In this document: positions 1 to 12,100 of the stretch, one piece after another
Layout: the number at the start of each line of letters is the position of its first letter
Numbering within the stretch: the stretch's first letter is position 1
NCBI GenBank assembly: GCA_005281725.1
Contig: SSBO01000012.1
Location: 6,637,177-6,701,176, forward strand
Reading direction: 5' to 3'
DNA: 64,000 nt
From: Wuchereria bancrofti
Lineage: Eukaryota > Nematoda > Chromadorea > Rhabditida > Onchocercidae
Translations under genes and position numbers: made by a program
The notes under the pieces: generated by a model
What the model was told of the DNA's origin: nothing
Seen by the model: only the letters and a program-made list of their open reading frames with translations
Databases searched by the model: none

Positions 1-32
1 TTAAGAAAAGGTAGAAATAATTTCCTCCATCC

Positions 33-330
33 ATGACTCATTAATCATCTCATTTATAATTCTTAGATTTATTCCCATCGAATTCCAATGCGTTTTTGTT
101 ATCCTTATTCAAATCTAAGAGATTCACACATGTTAATCTTCCATTGTTATAATGCTTATACTGTAACTAGATATTTTCAGCTTTCTTTATGTAAATGAGC
201 AGCTGTTTTATGTTTAATGTAAACCGCTCCCATTTTAAGCATTTATAAACCTTGCGATATTAAGCCGTGATTACATAAGAATAAAACGTTTTCTCCACGA
301 GCAGTTGGTGTCCGTAAAGCTTTCACAACA
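33..330 (+). repeat. 5' long terminal repeat (comparable part)
   Basis: It matches 954-1251 over 298 bases with a single visible difference (ATCCTTATTC against ATTCTTATTC). An AATAAA poly(A) hexamer lies at 280-285, about 45 bases before the repeat end, fitting an R-region polyadenylation signal. The repeat may begin left of position 33, because the matching part of the other copy is hidden by Ns. Confidence 0.85.
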
Positions 331-356
331 TTTTTGGTGCCCAAGGTGAGGTCAAG

Positions 357-479
357 ATGGCGACCTCTCTCAGTCAATCAGCGAAACCAACAGTTGGCAG
401 GCTGATCGAACTTCTGGACGAGATCAAGAAACTCGAGTTGTTACCACCAGATCGAAACCTGCCACTGGAGGAACAGAAG
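357..479 (+). CDS. N-terminal fragment of a retrotransposon Gag-like protein
   Basis: The ATG at 357 sits 26 bases after the 5' LTR and the putative primer-binding site, and opens a frame of 41 codons that runs into the assembly gap. The visible peptide begins MATSLSQSAKPTVGRLIELL and continues as a charged helix ending at PLEEQK before the first N. Position alone (first frame after LTR and primer site) makes it the start of Gag or of a Gag-Pol polyprotein. There is no zinc knuckle, protease or reverse transcriptase in the visible part, so the family is not established. The frame that seems to continue across the Ns to position 965 is meaningless. Confidence 0.6.
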
Positions 480-953
480 NNNNNNNNNNNNNNNNNNNNN
501 NNNNNNNNNNNNNNNNNNNNNNNNNNNNNNNNNNNNNNNNNNNNNNNNNNNNNNNNNNNNNNNNNNNNNNNNNNNNNNNNNNNNNNNNNNNNNNNNNNNN
601 NNNNNNNNNNNNNNNNNNNNNNNNNNNNNNNNNNNNNNNNNNNNNNNNNNNNNNNNNNNNNNNNNNNNNNNNNNNNNNNNNNNNNNNNNNNNNNNNNNNN
701 NNNNNNNNNNNNNNNNNNNNNNNNNNNNNNNNNNNNNNNNNNNNNNNNNNNNNNNNNNNNNNNNNNNNNNNNNNNNNNNNNNNNNNNNNNNNNNNNNNNN
801 NNNNNNNNNNNNNNNNNNNNNNNNNNNNNNNNNNNNNNNNNNNNNNNNNNNNNNNNNNNNNNNNNNNNNNNNNNNNNNNNNNNNNNNNNNNNNNNNNNNN
901 NNNNNNNNNNNNNNNNNNNNNNNNNNNNNNNNNNNNNNNNNNNNNNNNNNNNN
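480..953. other. Assembly gap (474 Ns) inside the retrotransposon
   Basis: An unbroken run of N replaces the interior of the element and the left edge of its 3' LTR. A complete LTR element normally needs several kilobases of gag-pol, so the stated gap length is probably an estimate or a scaffolding artefact. Confidence 0.95.
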
Positions 954-1251
954 ATGACTCATTAATCATCTCATTTATAATTCTTAGATTTATTCCCATC
1001 GAATTCCAATGCGTTTTTGTTATTCTTATTCAAATCTAAGAGATTCACACATGTTAATCTTCCATTGTTATAATGCTTATACTGTAACTAGATATTTTCA
1101 GCTTTCTTTATGTAAATGAGCAGCTGTTTTATGTTTAATGTAAACCGCTCCCATTTTAAGCATTTATAAACCTTGCGATATTAAGCCGTGATTACATAAG
1201 AATAAAACGTTTTCTCCACGAGCAGTTGGTGTCCGTAAAGCTTTCACAACA
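954..1251 (+). repeat. 3' long terminal repeat (left edge in gap)
   Basis: Second copy of the repeat at 33-330, one substitution apart, ending in the same CAACA and carrying its AATAAA at 1201-1206. Beyond the end the sequence (GGCAGATAG) differs from that following the left copy, which fixes the right boundary of the element at 1251. Confidence 0.85.
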
Positions 1252-2145
1252 GGCAGATAGTAAATGGGATAAAGTAACCGATGAATAGGACAATGGACGA
1301 AATGGAGAATAAATGACGAACTCAAATTGGGAAGATGAAAAAAGATATGGAATTAGTGCATAGGAGTAGAGGTTTTAAAACGGAGAGCACCGCTTTTGTT
1401 TCGAATGTGAACCAAGGATGGGATGTCTGACTCGGATATTGTCCATCGTGTCCCAAGCTTCCATGTCTTTCTATACTGAAAATTTCTTCCAACACCTGTG
1501 GAGCTATTATACTATTGCCACTCGTCTCCAATATCAGAAAACATTTGTTCAAAATAATTTATTTGGGAGTTCAGCATTAAAAAAAAAAAAAAAACTTTGC
1601 AATAGTCTGTCTCTACTTGAAGTTATCCAGTTTTATGAACGGAAATTGTGCAAGCATTTGCCGAGCCCATTCCTCCATCTATGGATGCATTTTACTATTT
1701 GAAATTGTTTATCCCAAACTGATAAAAAAAAAACTTATTTACAAAAAGTTCTTTCGTTCTTCATATACAAAAATTTATTGGAACATGGGAATCAGGTACA
1801 TAGACTGAAAACTAATACCTACAACTAACTGATCGGCCATCTTACCGACATACGCCTGAAAAGTGATTACTGAAGTTACTGGTAGCAGAATAATGTGTTA
1901 GAAGTGATGTTAAAATTATGCATCGGAATTCCGGTCATTATCAGTAGTCAGTCGGTAAGCCAAAAAATATTCATACTCGTTTCATTCAGGATGGTGAGTG
2001 CCGGTAGAATGTCCTGCTAAAATCAAATTTTTCTACATTCAAACTTCAAGCAACAAAATTACTCATTCAAAATTATTAAACGATTTAGAGCTGGAGAAAA
2101 AAAAAATTTTGGTAGAAAAGCGGTATCCCGATTTGGAAGGTTAAT
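1252..2145. other. Intergenic stretch, 3' flank of the GPCR gene
   Basis: No gene seen. It contains A-runs (for example 1580-1594) and TTTATT at 1773-1778, which reads AATAAA on the minus strand, about 370 bases downstream of the GPCR stop; it is one possible poly(A) signal for that gene. Small open frames here overlap each other on both strands and look like chance frames in AT-rich DNA. Confidence 0.5.
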
Positions 2146-4891
2146 TTAAATTGATATTTGTGCCTCTTGATGCTTGACTGGCTCACGTTCATTAAAAGAA
2201 AAAGTAAAAGTGCTTTGCTGATTTGTTGAGACGGTAGTATATCTTGTACATGAACGAATAACTGGGCGAAGAACAGAAATGAAAGCCGCTCGAAAACTAT
2301 CATTTATCAGTGCATATAAGATGGGATTTATGCATGCAGATGTCATTCCAACCAAATGACAAAACAAATATCTGAAAACAAAATCGAGATGCTGTGAGGG
2401 GACACGGTTGTTAAATTGTTCGATGAGCCTACCCTTCCTTAAATTAGTGATTTCAATGAAGCTAAAGTGAGGGATCATAAGCTCAACAGTTTCTGATGAA
2501 CAAAATAACCTGTACTGAGAGAATTCGATTACTTCGAGAACACTAAGAACATTATAAGCATTCATTGGAAGCCATGCTGCTGCATAAATCAATACTAATA
2601 ATGACAGCAACAACAGCGCTTTTCTGAAAATCTCTATTTCAAAAAGCACTTTAACATTTTTATTACTTTAACTAAATCACCATAATAGATTAAAATTTTT
2701 TTCTCTTAATGAAAATAGAATTCATTTGGTCAACCGAAACTAGCAAGTAACACTTCAGTTTTCTGGAAAAGATTTTAACCTATTTCTTTGCATCATAACT
2801 TGTCGACGCTTCTGACCTATCGTTGTGCTCGCTTTGACACGTTTGTAGATTGCAGAACCAATTTGTGAATAACTGAATGCTAAAGCTGTAAGTGGAAGCA
2901 AGTATTGGATGGCTAGCATTGAAAGCGTGTACGTACGTCTTGAAAAAGGCAGCCGATGCCAGGCTTTTTCAACACATGTTTGCGGTCGCTTACGACCACA
3001 TATATGAAGCTAAAAACAATCAATTTTAAACAGGAACTTCGAAGTTGTAATTTAATTACTGGAGAATCAAAATAAAGGGTTCCATTTATTTTTCCCATTC
3101 TCTCTTTTCGAACACTTTTTTATTTCCTGTTAACATTCCCGCAAATAACATCATAATTTTTGCTTATTACGATTGTTGAAGAAAAAGAAAGACTTGCAAT
3201 AGTCTGAGTAGTTTGGATCAGATCTTAGCAATCGTCAAAGCAATCATCTCAAGATTTCCGAGTTTACTGAATAAACTCAATTAAATCTTATGCTCATCAA
3301 CTAAAAAGGGCGTAAGACAGTTATTATTGGTACTTTCTTCGTAAGCAAATATTTCAGTCCTTTCCTTTGAACATACCGTAACATCAATGTAGGGTTGATT
3401 CCACGGCTCAAGCATGACATCTTCAGCATTAACTGCAAAAAAGTACGGCGCTGCAATCACAATCGATGTCAGCCAAACAGTACAGTAACATATAATTGGA
3501 GCTACTGCAGCAAGCTTCCTATAAATATGTAAGCTAATTTCAAAACTCTCAACAACTTGATTTTGTAGCTTTAGCTTCAATTAAGTGTTACTGTATTGTA
3601 TGTATAAGCAAATATCTCTAAATAATGAATACGTGTCATGTCAATGAGAGTCGACACTTGCCATTTAATTGGACACAAAGTCAATAAGACCCGATCCATA
3701 GCAATTAGCACAAGTGTCATGCATGATACAAACATATTTACAGCTTGCACCGAAGCTAACTAAAATAGTGAAGGAATTAATTTATGAACATATTCAAATT
3801 CCAGTGATGGAAATAAATGAGCGTAATGAGCTGAAGTAGAAAAATTAATTGGACATAAATTAACTATACACTTCATGATAACTGTTTACAGGTGGTTTAT
3901 GCGATATAATTCTACTATAATTATTGATCAAAAACCACTTTTGTGTCGAACAAAAGCTCAAACAAAAACGCTTTATCGATTTTTTGTTTTCCACTTATTT
4001 AAATTCTCAAACTATATTGTGTAATTGTTTCATTCTCATTACCTTTCAATAATCTGTCAGAAACCAACCGTTTGACAAGCAAAACTGCCAAATGGCCAAA
4101 ACAAATTTCTCGTAAGATAAAGTGTGACAGGCGCGGTGACAACGCATAATAAAAAATCTGACATAGCTAAATTTGCAATAAAGTAGTTGCGTAAGTTACG
4201 TATGTGTGAAGTTCGTAAGAATGCAATCAGAACGAATAAGTTGGCCAGTGTTCCAAAAATGCACACCAGGCCATACAACAGTAAAACATAGCTGCCACCT
4301 CGATGCTGCCATAAAAAATTATTCTAAAATTTGTACGCAATTTGTCAAGAATGAATGAGTAACAAGCGAATTTTATCAGTACAGATAAATTTAAATATAT
4401 CTGCTACATGAACTGTTAAGTTATAAATCTGCACAGTTTTGGAAATCCGAGAATTTTAAAAACAGTAGGATACAAGAAAAAGGGAAATTATTAGTTTTAT
4501 TGATGTGCACTATGAATTATTCATGTTCTCATTTTCAAGTCTAAGCTTACAAGAATATGAAACTTTTAAGCAAGTAATATCGGTTCAACATATATTTGTC
4601 TGATTTTTTCAGTGACATTATAAATTTGAACACATCAATGCACAAAGTTATAACAGAGGACAACGTATTGATGTCTCAGTTATTTTGATACTAGATGCTT
4701 CCTTCTTCACTTACTGTTTCAGATTCTAAATTTCCAACATTCTGAAAGCATTGCAAATAAATTTTAGATTAAAATTCAATAAATGAAAATAAATTTACCT
4801 GAATGTTATAAATTTCATCAAATTCATAACAGTTAATATCGGACCAATTGCTTCGTGAACCGTTTTTTGCGAATATCAACATTGGTAACAT
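2146..4891 (-). CDS. Neuropeptide receptor-like rhodopsin-family GPCR (NPY/NPR type)
   Basis: A plasma-membrane peptide receptor expected to signal through heterotrimeric G proteins. I assembled seven exons (minus strand, 5' to 3'): 4891-4799, 4741-4715, 4323-4069, 3759-3662, 3518-3377, 3009-2780, 2623-2146. All phases agree and give 440 residues. The N-terminus has NGS and NWS sequons. TM1-2 contain GTLANLFVLIAF and NLAMSDFLL; TM3 starts after a conserved Cys and ends in MDRVLL (DRY is DRV here); TM4 is CYCTVWLTSIVIAAP. Extracellular loop 2 has CVEKAW, TM5 is LAIQYLLPLTAFAFSYSQI, and a basic loop leads to TM6 ending in AWLPMNAYN. TM7 carries NPILY, followed by a tail of about 57 residues. 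The Cys-to-DR and W-to-W spacings equal those of NPY receptors, supporting the splice choices. Donors are GT except the exon 4 donor, which is GC. The first ATG at 4891 is chosen; an in-frame ATG follows three codons later. The exact subfamily and ligand are unknown. Confidence 0.92.
4715..4741 (-). other. 27-nt micro-exon of the GPCR (exon 2)
   Basis: It is bounded by a consensus acceptor (CTTTCAG) and a consensus donor (GTAAGT) and encodes NVGNLESET in phase 0 between the first exon and the TM1 exon. Skipping it keeps the frame, so a cassette exon in the extracellular N-terminus is possible. Confidence 0.7.
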
Positions 4892-4990
4892 TTTTCACTT
4901 TAAAATATACTTAATTTGCAAGAATTTTTCACCAGTGAATTACTAAATTATCGAATTCGCAGACTAAAAGAAACTGTAATTTATATAAAC

Positions 4991-5076
4991 GAAATGTAAA
5001 ATAAAGTATAAATGAAGTATAAAATAGAAATATAGAACGAAATATAAAATGAAATAATGAAATATAAAATAAAACA
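4991..5076. repeat. Imperfect A-rich tandem repeat (AAATATAAAATG-like)
   Basis: Degenerate repeats of a 10-12 base unit such as GAAATATAAAAT run for about 85 bases, some 100-185 bases upstream of the GPCR start codon. Confidence 0.6.
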
Positions 5077-5530
5077 TACCGCGTAGCAGCCGGGCTGAAA
5101 CTATAGAATGAATTTCACTAAATTAATATGCGCATTGTCGTACAAAAATAGCTTGAATATTTGAAAAAGGACTCAAAACCTACTCAAGTATGTTTTCTCA
5201 TCCATGCAGTATATAGCAAAAGATAATAAATCTATGAAAGTATCATATTACGAACATAACAAGCAAACAGGATGCACCGCTAAATACAAGGAAATTGGTG
5301 TCTTTGTATAATATTTAAATATATTTATAGGTCCTAAAATTATTCTAATAAAATATTTGTTAATTCGATTAAAATATACTGCTTTACTATAAATTAAATA
5401 CTTCAATTAGATCAAACAAGAGAATCAAAGATGGACAGTAAAATCAACAGAACTCGCAAAGGCCGACAGTCGCACATTACTTGAAAACAAAAAATTAAAT
5501 CAACATAGTTATATTTATTTGTTAATTATC

Positions 5531-5563
<33 letters not shown>
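5531..5563. repeat. (AAT)n microsatellite
   Basis: Eleven uninterrupted AAT units. Confidence 0.95.
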
Positions 5564-6000
5564 CCTTATTCTTCTTAAACCGTTGCTCTTTATTTTCTTC
5601 CTCTTGAATTGAATTAGAAAGTGATGTTATATTTATATGGTTTGTAAAAAAAAAAAACTGCTTCCTTGACTTACTATGTATTTCTGATTTTCAATAATGT
5701 TCAAAACTGACCTTGAAATGAGATGCTAGAATTGTCATAGATCAACTAACAGCAGTGACTGACAATTTAAAAACTATTAAGTTTGAAATTACAAATTATC
5801 TAAAAACTGAAGCAATAAATGGAAAACGAATACATCATGAGTCTTCTAATACAAAATTAGAAAGCGCCAAGTTGCAGACTCAGTTAAAATCTGTCTTCAA
5901 TACAAATTTTTTTCTCATTCATAAAATCGTAAAACAAATTATAGAATATGCAAATTCTCTCGCTTTCTTCTGACAACCAAAGATTTTTCATCTTATAAAA

Positions 6001-6040
6001 TAATACTAAGAAAGTATAAATAATACTAAGAAAGTATAAA
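6001..6040. repeat. Tandem duplication of a 20-mer
   Basis: Two identical adjacent copies of TAATACTAAGAAAGTATAAA. Confidence 0.95.
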
Positions 6041-6560
6041 TAACTTAGAACGGATTTTTGACAGTTATGAAACTGAAAAATTTTATAAAAACTCCAAGTA
6101 AGAAAAGATTAAATATAATGCACTGAGGAGAAACACAGATCAGAAAAGTACTACGTGTAAGATAGGTCTGCAGTAAAAGAAGCAATCAATAAAATGAGAG
6201 ATATAATGTAGTATTAAGAATGTTCGGAGATTTAGCTGAATGTTTGCAGTACGAAGAAAGGCGCTGATCAGCTTGGAATAGCTAGAGGAGAGCATTTAAA
6301 GTGTTGAAACTTTTGGAAAAAACTTTTTTCTGCAAAATAAGAGTGCTAATTAAGCTATAGATATATTATTTATCTAGATTTATTTCAAGCTCAAAAATTA
6401 TTTCGGTGCACTGTGATGCATGACGGTTTTCAAGTAGAAATTTTATGCTGATGCAAACATCGATAGCAGTCGGATTCATCAAAATGTACAATCCTTGAAA
6501 AGGAAAATAAAAACATGCAAAAAATGGCTATCGAAAGTGTGAACAAGCCTACAACTTCAA

Positions 6561-6612
6561 ATGGGACAAAATTTCAAAAATACAAAATGGGACAAAATTT
6601 CAAAAATACAAA
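6561..6612. repeat. Tandem duplication of a 26-mer
   Basis: Two identical adjacent copies of a 26-base unit beginning ATGGGACAAAATTTC, at 6561-6586 and 6587-6612. Confidence 0.95.
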
Positions 6613-7490
6613 ATTCAGTAGTGTCGAATTGAAAGAAAAATAATGACATCTTGGAAATCCTTGGCATATTAAACTTTTTCGGTAAGTCAAAAAAGACCGA
6701 GAGACTTTATCAGTTCTAAAATGAATAAATAAAAGCTGTAGAAGCCAGAGAAAGAAACGGAACTAGAAAGAACAAAAACTTCAAGTTTATGAAAATTAAA
6801 ATATTAAAAATAAAGGGATCAATTTTTTTTCTCTGTAAAATATGACATTAAGATTAATTTACAGCAGCTCTTAAGCAAGCTTGGAAAATTACAAGAAATC
6901 AAATATTTAAGCTAATAAAGCATTAATAACTTCCACGAGCACATCACATATATATGGGTCCATAAAGCATTGAATTAGTCTTAATTTCTCTGAACACAGT
7001 CATTAGACCTGACTGTGCCAAAAAGAATACATATGGATTATACGTACTTATAAGTCCTTGAAATAAAGTTGAGCCTTCTTTTTCCACAAAATGTATGCAA
7101 CAATTTTTCGCCACCATTAAATTTGAAATTAATACTTTGTATTCCAACAGCAAGACCTTCATTTCTAATAGACAGAAAACAAATTCTTAGAAACATTTCC
7201 GAAAGATTTTAAGAAAAATGAATGCATAATACTTTCTTATGCGCTACTTGACTTTTGAATTGTCTAATATTAAACCAGAATATTTGTGTTTTGTAAATTT
7301 TTGTAAATCAAATAAATTCAGTTTTTTAAATCAAATAATGAATATTCTAAGGACATATAAAGTAGTGAAACGAAAGAGAACATTCTGCAAATATAGTAAA
7401 AGTAAAGTTAAACGAAATACGAACATAATATACAAGGACAGTTTTCCTAGGAAAATTGATACTTACGAAGTGAAATAGATAAATAGAAAC

Positions 7491-7536
7491 TACTGAAAAT
7501 AGCAGCTGCCACTTTTAGCGGCTGCTATTTTCAGTA
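7491..7536. other. Perfect 16-bp inverted repeat (hairpin)
   Basis: TACTGAAAATAGCAGC at 7491-7506 pairs perfectly with 7521-7536 around a 14-base loop. It could be a structured RNA element, a cruciform or the remnant of a small inverted-repeat element. No gene ends here that it could serve. Confidence 0.85.
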
Positions 7537-9128
7537 TGTTCCTTTCATTCCACAGTTGTTTGCCTTTGATATCGCAACATTTTTTAAGCGGAAATGGCAT
7601 GCAATGAGAATGAAATTTCCTGCAGCATTTTGATCATTATTTAATGAAATGTTACCAGCAGTAAATTGAATAAAAACTACGTCGGATTTTATATCTTAAA
7701 ACTAATTAGGAATCGTCAGCCTAAAAAAAAAAAATATCCAAATTCATCATCCAATAATCCAATTAAATTTTATTGACAGTTTTTTCTTTAAGAATTAATC
7801 TTACGAATCATTTCGCGGTAATTAAAAATCACTTAGAGGCATATGACTGGTATTATGATTTATTTTAATAAACAACCAAAAAGCTATGACACGAATTGCT
7901 CAGCAATTCAAAATTATCGCAATAAGAATACTGAAACTTATAAGCAACAATGGAATAAACCCGTCTGATAATTAGAAATCCATCTGGGTATCATATGGCA
8001 CGAAATCAGTCAATTTAGTTACTTAACAATGCTATCCCCCTGGCGCATAACTTTTTCTTTAACTTTTCCACAGCAATTACAACTACCCAATTAACTTGTT
8101 AGTGTTAACCTATTATCTGTTTGCTCGTATATATTATACGTCAGAAAATTAGCGTTAACGGTAATCGAAGGAAATACATATGAAAACGAATTTTCTGTTA
8201 CGAAAATCAGGAAAATGTATGCAAATTAATATAGGAACAAAAACATTCATATTGCATAAATCATTTCTTAGCAAACTAAAAGCTAGAATAAATCCGTTAG
8301 ATAAGAAAGTAGGCAGAAAACTTTTTTTATGTTGTTATTTCTAGGAAAAAAGCCCTTCAAATAATACTTAATTCCTTTTCGAAATAAGTGTTGTGAAAAC
8401 TTCAAATTATTGTATCCATAAGGTACATTTGACCGATAGGTGTAAAACTGGTTTCCACCAGAAAAGTAAAACACTAAACAAAAAACAGTGCTTAAAAAAA
8501 TTATTCTAATAATTTCATGTTTAATTATATGTTTTCTACAGCACAAATATAAACAAAGATTTCGTTCTAACTTCCTATTCCCAATTAAATAGTTGCATGT
8601 ACATTCAGGTCATCGAGAAAAAATGTTGGCAAGTTTTAGACGTTTGACAAGTTGACGTTAGATAAAATGAATTGGCTTTCATAGTAATAGAGAAGCTCAT
8701 GCTAAAAAGTATTTAGGAAAATAACAAATCACGCATGAGTAAACTGATTTTTTGATTACATTCTTTTTCTTGCTGACGTGTATCAGTCTTAATCTTCTTT
8801 TGTGGGAATATTCTACAAACTTGTTAGGAAATGTTGAATTCCTTTTATCTATAATAGTCGTCAGTTTGTCACTTTAATATGAAGCAAAGCAGCGTGGCAA
8901 ATATTCGTTTGGGGCTGGCTATATTCAACTTGTTTCATGCTGACTGGTTAAAAATTCGACAAATAATAGAAGCAAAGTTGAAACTGTAAGAAATCTTTAT
9001 TTGAATTTTATATAATTAATAATTTTAGAAGTATCTTTCAATATGCTGAAGGAATTTGAATTACTGAGTGCAAAACAAGTTGCATATTTCGCACAAATAT
9101 AAATAACCTGAATCTAATTTATATGAAA

Positions 9129-9171
9129 TGTCAAATGACTGTCAGGTCTGTGTTTCTGACAGTCATTGACA
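9129..9171. other. Near-perfect 17-bp inverted repeat (hairpin)
   Basis: Arm 9129-9145 (TGTCAAATGACTGTCAG) pairs with 9156-9171 apart from one missing base, around a 10-base loop. Flanking TTTATA and TATAAA can extend the stem with an internal bulge to nearly 30 bases. Confidence 0.75.
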
Positions 9172-12100
9172 AATGCTATAAAATTTACAAATAGGTAAAC
9201 AGGATTCCCTCAGATAAATTAAAAGTTAGATAAAGTAAAAGACACTCAATATGTTTTTCACTTACTTATTTTTAAATCGCAGTTTTGCGAAGACAGATTG
9301 CTAAGAGAAAAGTATTCTTTTATGATTTCGCTTCCATCTTCAAAATTATTTGCAATAAAACAAAATTTTCTTCAAAGGAAACAAAATTAAGCACGCTATA
9401 TGAGAAAATATCGTCATAATAAAACATATGAATGTTGAAAAGATAAGGAAGAAGACAGTCTACTAAAAGAAAAATTGGCCAAGAAATTTTTAGCAAAAAT
9501 AGAAATTCAGCTAAGTTTCGAAATATCGAACGCTTCAATAATTTGGCTTAAACACACACAAAATTTTATGGCGGAATTGTATGAAAGAAAAGTGACTCCT
9601 GACAATTTCAAAATTTTTTAAGATCTTTCTCACAAGACTACATGTAGGAAAGATTAAGCGGGTCTGTTTAGCTGAAAATTTTCTGATGTGAGTAAAAACG
9701 AGTCAGCAGTGTCACAGTCAATCCAACATTTACTAAACGGTATTTGAAATTAAAGGTTGGAAGGATCTATTTTCAAGGATTTCAGTGTCAACAAAAGTTT
9801 ACCGAAAGTTGAGAATCAAACAAATCAACAGTAATTTCATTTTTGCCTCCGTGGGTGAAACTTTAATTTAATTCCAGAAGTTGTTTGCGAACCAAGATAA
9901 CATAAGCAAATAAAAAATAAAAACAAAAGTTAAAATAAAACAAATAATAACAAACAGAATTAAAAATTAAAATTTATAACCGATTATTCTGCGACAATAA
10001 CAAAATAATTTAAAAAGCTGTCAGTGAACAAAAATTACACATTAAATAAGCTAAAAACAAGTAGTAATAACTCAATATAACTAAAATCAAGCTGAAATCC
10101 AATATCATAAAAAACAAAATATCGTAATAATTCTAAATTCAGTCAATTAAGAGATGGCATGAGAACCGTTATTAATTAATAGACGACAATGGGAAGTGTT
10201 TGGGGCGCACAATTAATCATAAAATGTGGACCAGAGGCAAAAGTGCAGTAGTAGCAAGATCCTTGCAGAAAAATAATTGCATAAAACAAACAAAATTTCC
10301 GGTATTTATAACTTCTTGGTTATCAGAAAAATGAAAAAGTACGAAAAAGCACTGGTAAGAAAAGATAAATTAACTTTTTAATAAATAAATTTCAAAAAAC
10401 TTATTGAATCTTCTTGGCAATGAATAAAACGAAGAATTAGTGAGAAATAACGTTCATTCCAGATCAATATTATCACATAGCAACTTTTTGAATGAAGTGA
10501 AAAACACTTGATTAAGGCGTTAATGACTGATCAGTTTTATCGTGGCAGCAAGTGTTCAATATACTGAAAGTGTAAAAATGAGTTTAATAATCGTCTATCA
10601 TTCCGGTTCAATATTATCACAAGCCGATAATGATATAGGCTATGCACAAGGCCGTGATATAGGAGCTTTCTGGGAATACCACTAAATTGTGAACGATAAA
10701 TGTACCTACTAACAAAACAAGTTAATGCATATTGTCGAAGCACCCAGCTACCGAAAAATTTTGGCACCTAAAGTTTTCCAAACACTTTGCTATTTAAGTA
10801 TGTAAGTGCGTTCTACGACAAAATTGTGTTTTTCAGTTTTAAGTTGCTTAATATGACTTAATTCAGATTTATTCATTCTACTTAACAATTAAACTAGTGC
10901 TTACTACAAATTATTGCACAGTATTCAAGTTCATCTATACTAGATTATTATTTGCACTAGGATTTTCGTTTTGATGGATGTTAGAAAACTATTCTTTTAA
11001 TCCAACTACACCTTTTAATTGAAGCAATAGAAAGGCTGAGGGAGTTCTACAAGCTGTTTGATCTCATCTGAAGAGAACAATTTTCATAATGTTCCTGAAG
11101 ACCAAAGAATCTGTTTAAGGACCAAAACCTTGTAAATAAAAATATTAAATGTTGCAGCAATTCAATGAGCGGTTACATCTTTGGCTCGGTTTCCATTTTA
11201 TGTTGATGGGATGAATAATCTTTGGTTCCGCCCACACACTCCGTTGTCTCGGTTCTTTGTTGGAATGGATGTTGTATTTGTAACTATTATTACGATTCTC
11301 TATTTAGATAAGATTAGTCGTCTTGTATAATACTTTTGAGTAAGTGACGCGAAGCAATAACAGCGTAATTAACAGTTATATGTGGAATATAATGCTCTGC
11401 AAGAAAGGATTGAAAAGTCAAATATTAAGAACACTCATGTCGAATTAAATTTTTTTTTAAACTTAATTTCATAAAAAAAACTTTCTAAATTTAATTTCAT
11501 AAAGGAAAGTTTTTCAACTTATTTTAAAACTAACTTATCATAAGAAAGAAGAATAGATTAATAATTAGTCTCCACGCTTTTGCATTAGCATTGTAATTCA
11601 ATTTATTGAACTCCAAAATATTATAGAGCTTGTAGTCACTGTGTTGTTATCAGGCAATGTACAGGCTTCATAAGAAATGCTTATAAGTACAACTTATCAC
11701 GAAGACTGAACAACATCGAAGTACTGTATGCTTGTGCTTCCACTAGTTCAAACAAAACAGTTTACAAGGTCATCTAACCTCTGTTATTAAGCAGGGTGGT
11801 TTGATGGATAGCAGGAAAGCTCATTTCTAAAACTGTTCATATTGAGATTATCAGTACAATTTCACCGCCAAAAAATAACTCTTATTTGATTAATCTGAAA
11901 TTTCAAGTAAGGTGGTTGTAAAATTTATAATTATGGCATAAAAAAGTGACTTGTCGTTTAGGAAACAAAATTGATGGACCATAATTATTTGGGAGTTGGA
12001 GGATTCTTTTCAAGAAAATGTTACCGCAGATTCGTTATCATTCAGTAAAAGATCTTGACTGTGAGTAATTTTTGTAGAATTAAACTAAATAGAATGAAAG

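Larger units (their letters stand above)
33..1251 (+). mobile_element. LTR retrotransposon, interior lost in an assembly gap
   Basis: Two long direct repeats (33-330 and 954-1251, constant offset of 921 bases) flank a short Gag-like reading frame and a run of Ns. Both repeats end in CAACA. Directly after the left repeat comes TTTTTGGTGCC, which contains TGG followed by GTGCC; this is what a tRNA primer-binding site (complement of a tRNA 3' CCA end) looks like. A methionine-initiated frame starts 26 bases downstream of the left repeat. This order (LTR, primer site, gag start) is diagnostic of an LTR retroelement. The family cannot be fixed because pol is in the gap; BEL/Pao or Gypsy are the usual nematode choices. 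The left edge of the 5' LTR is probably outside what can be compared, because the right copy is cut by the gap. Confidence 0.85.

Noticed and set aside
357..965. A 202-codon frame running across the N gap, and its minus-strand counterparts
   Set aside because: Unknown bases were translated as coding. Only 357-479 is real sequence in that frame.
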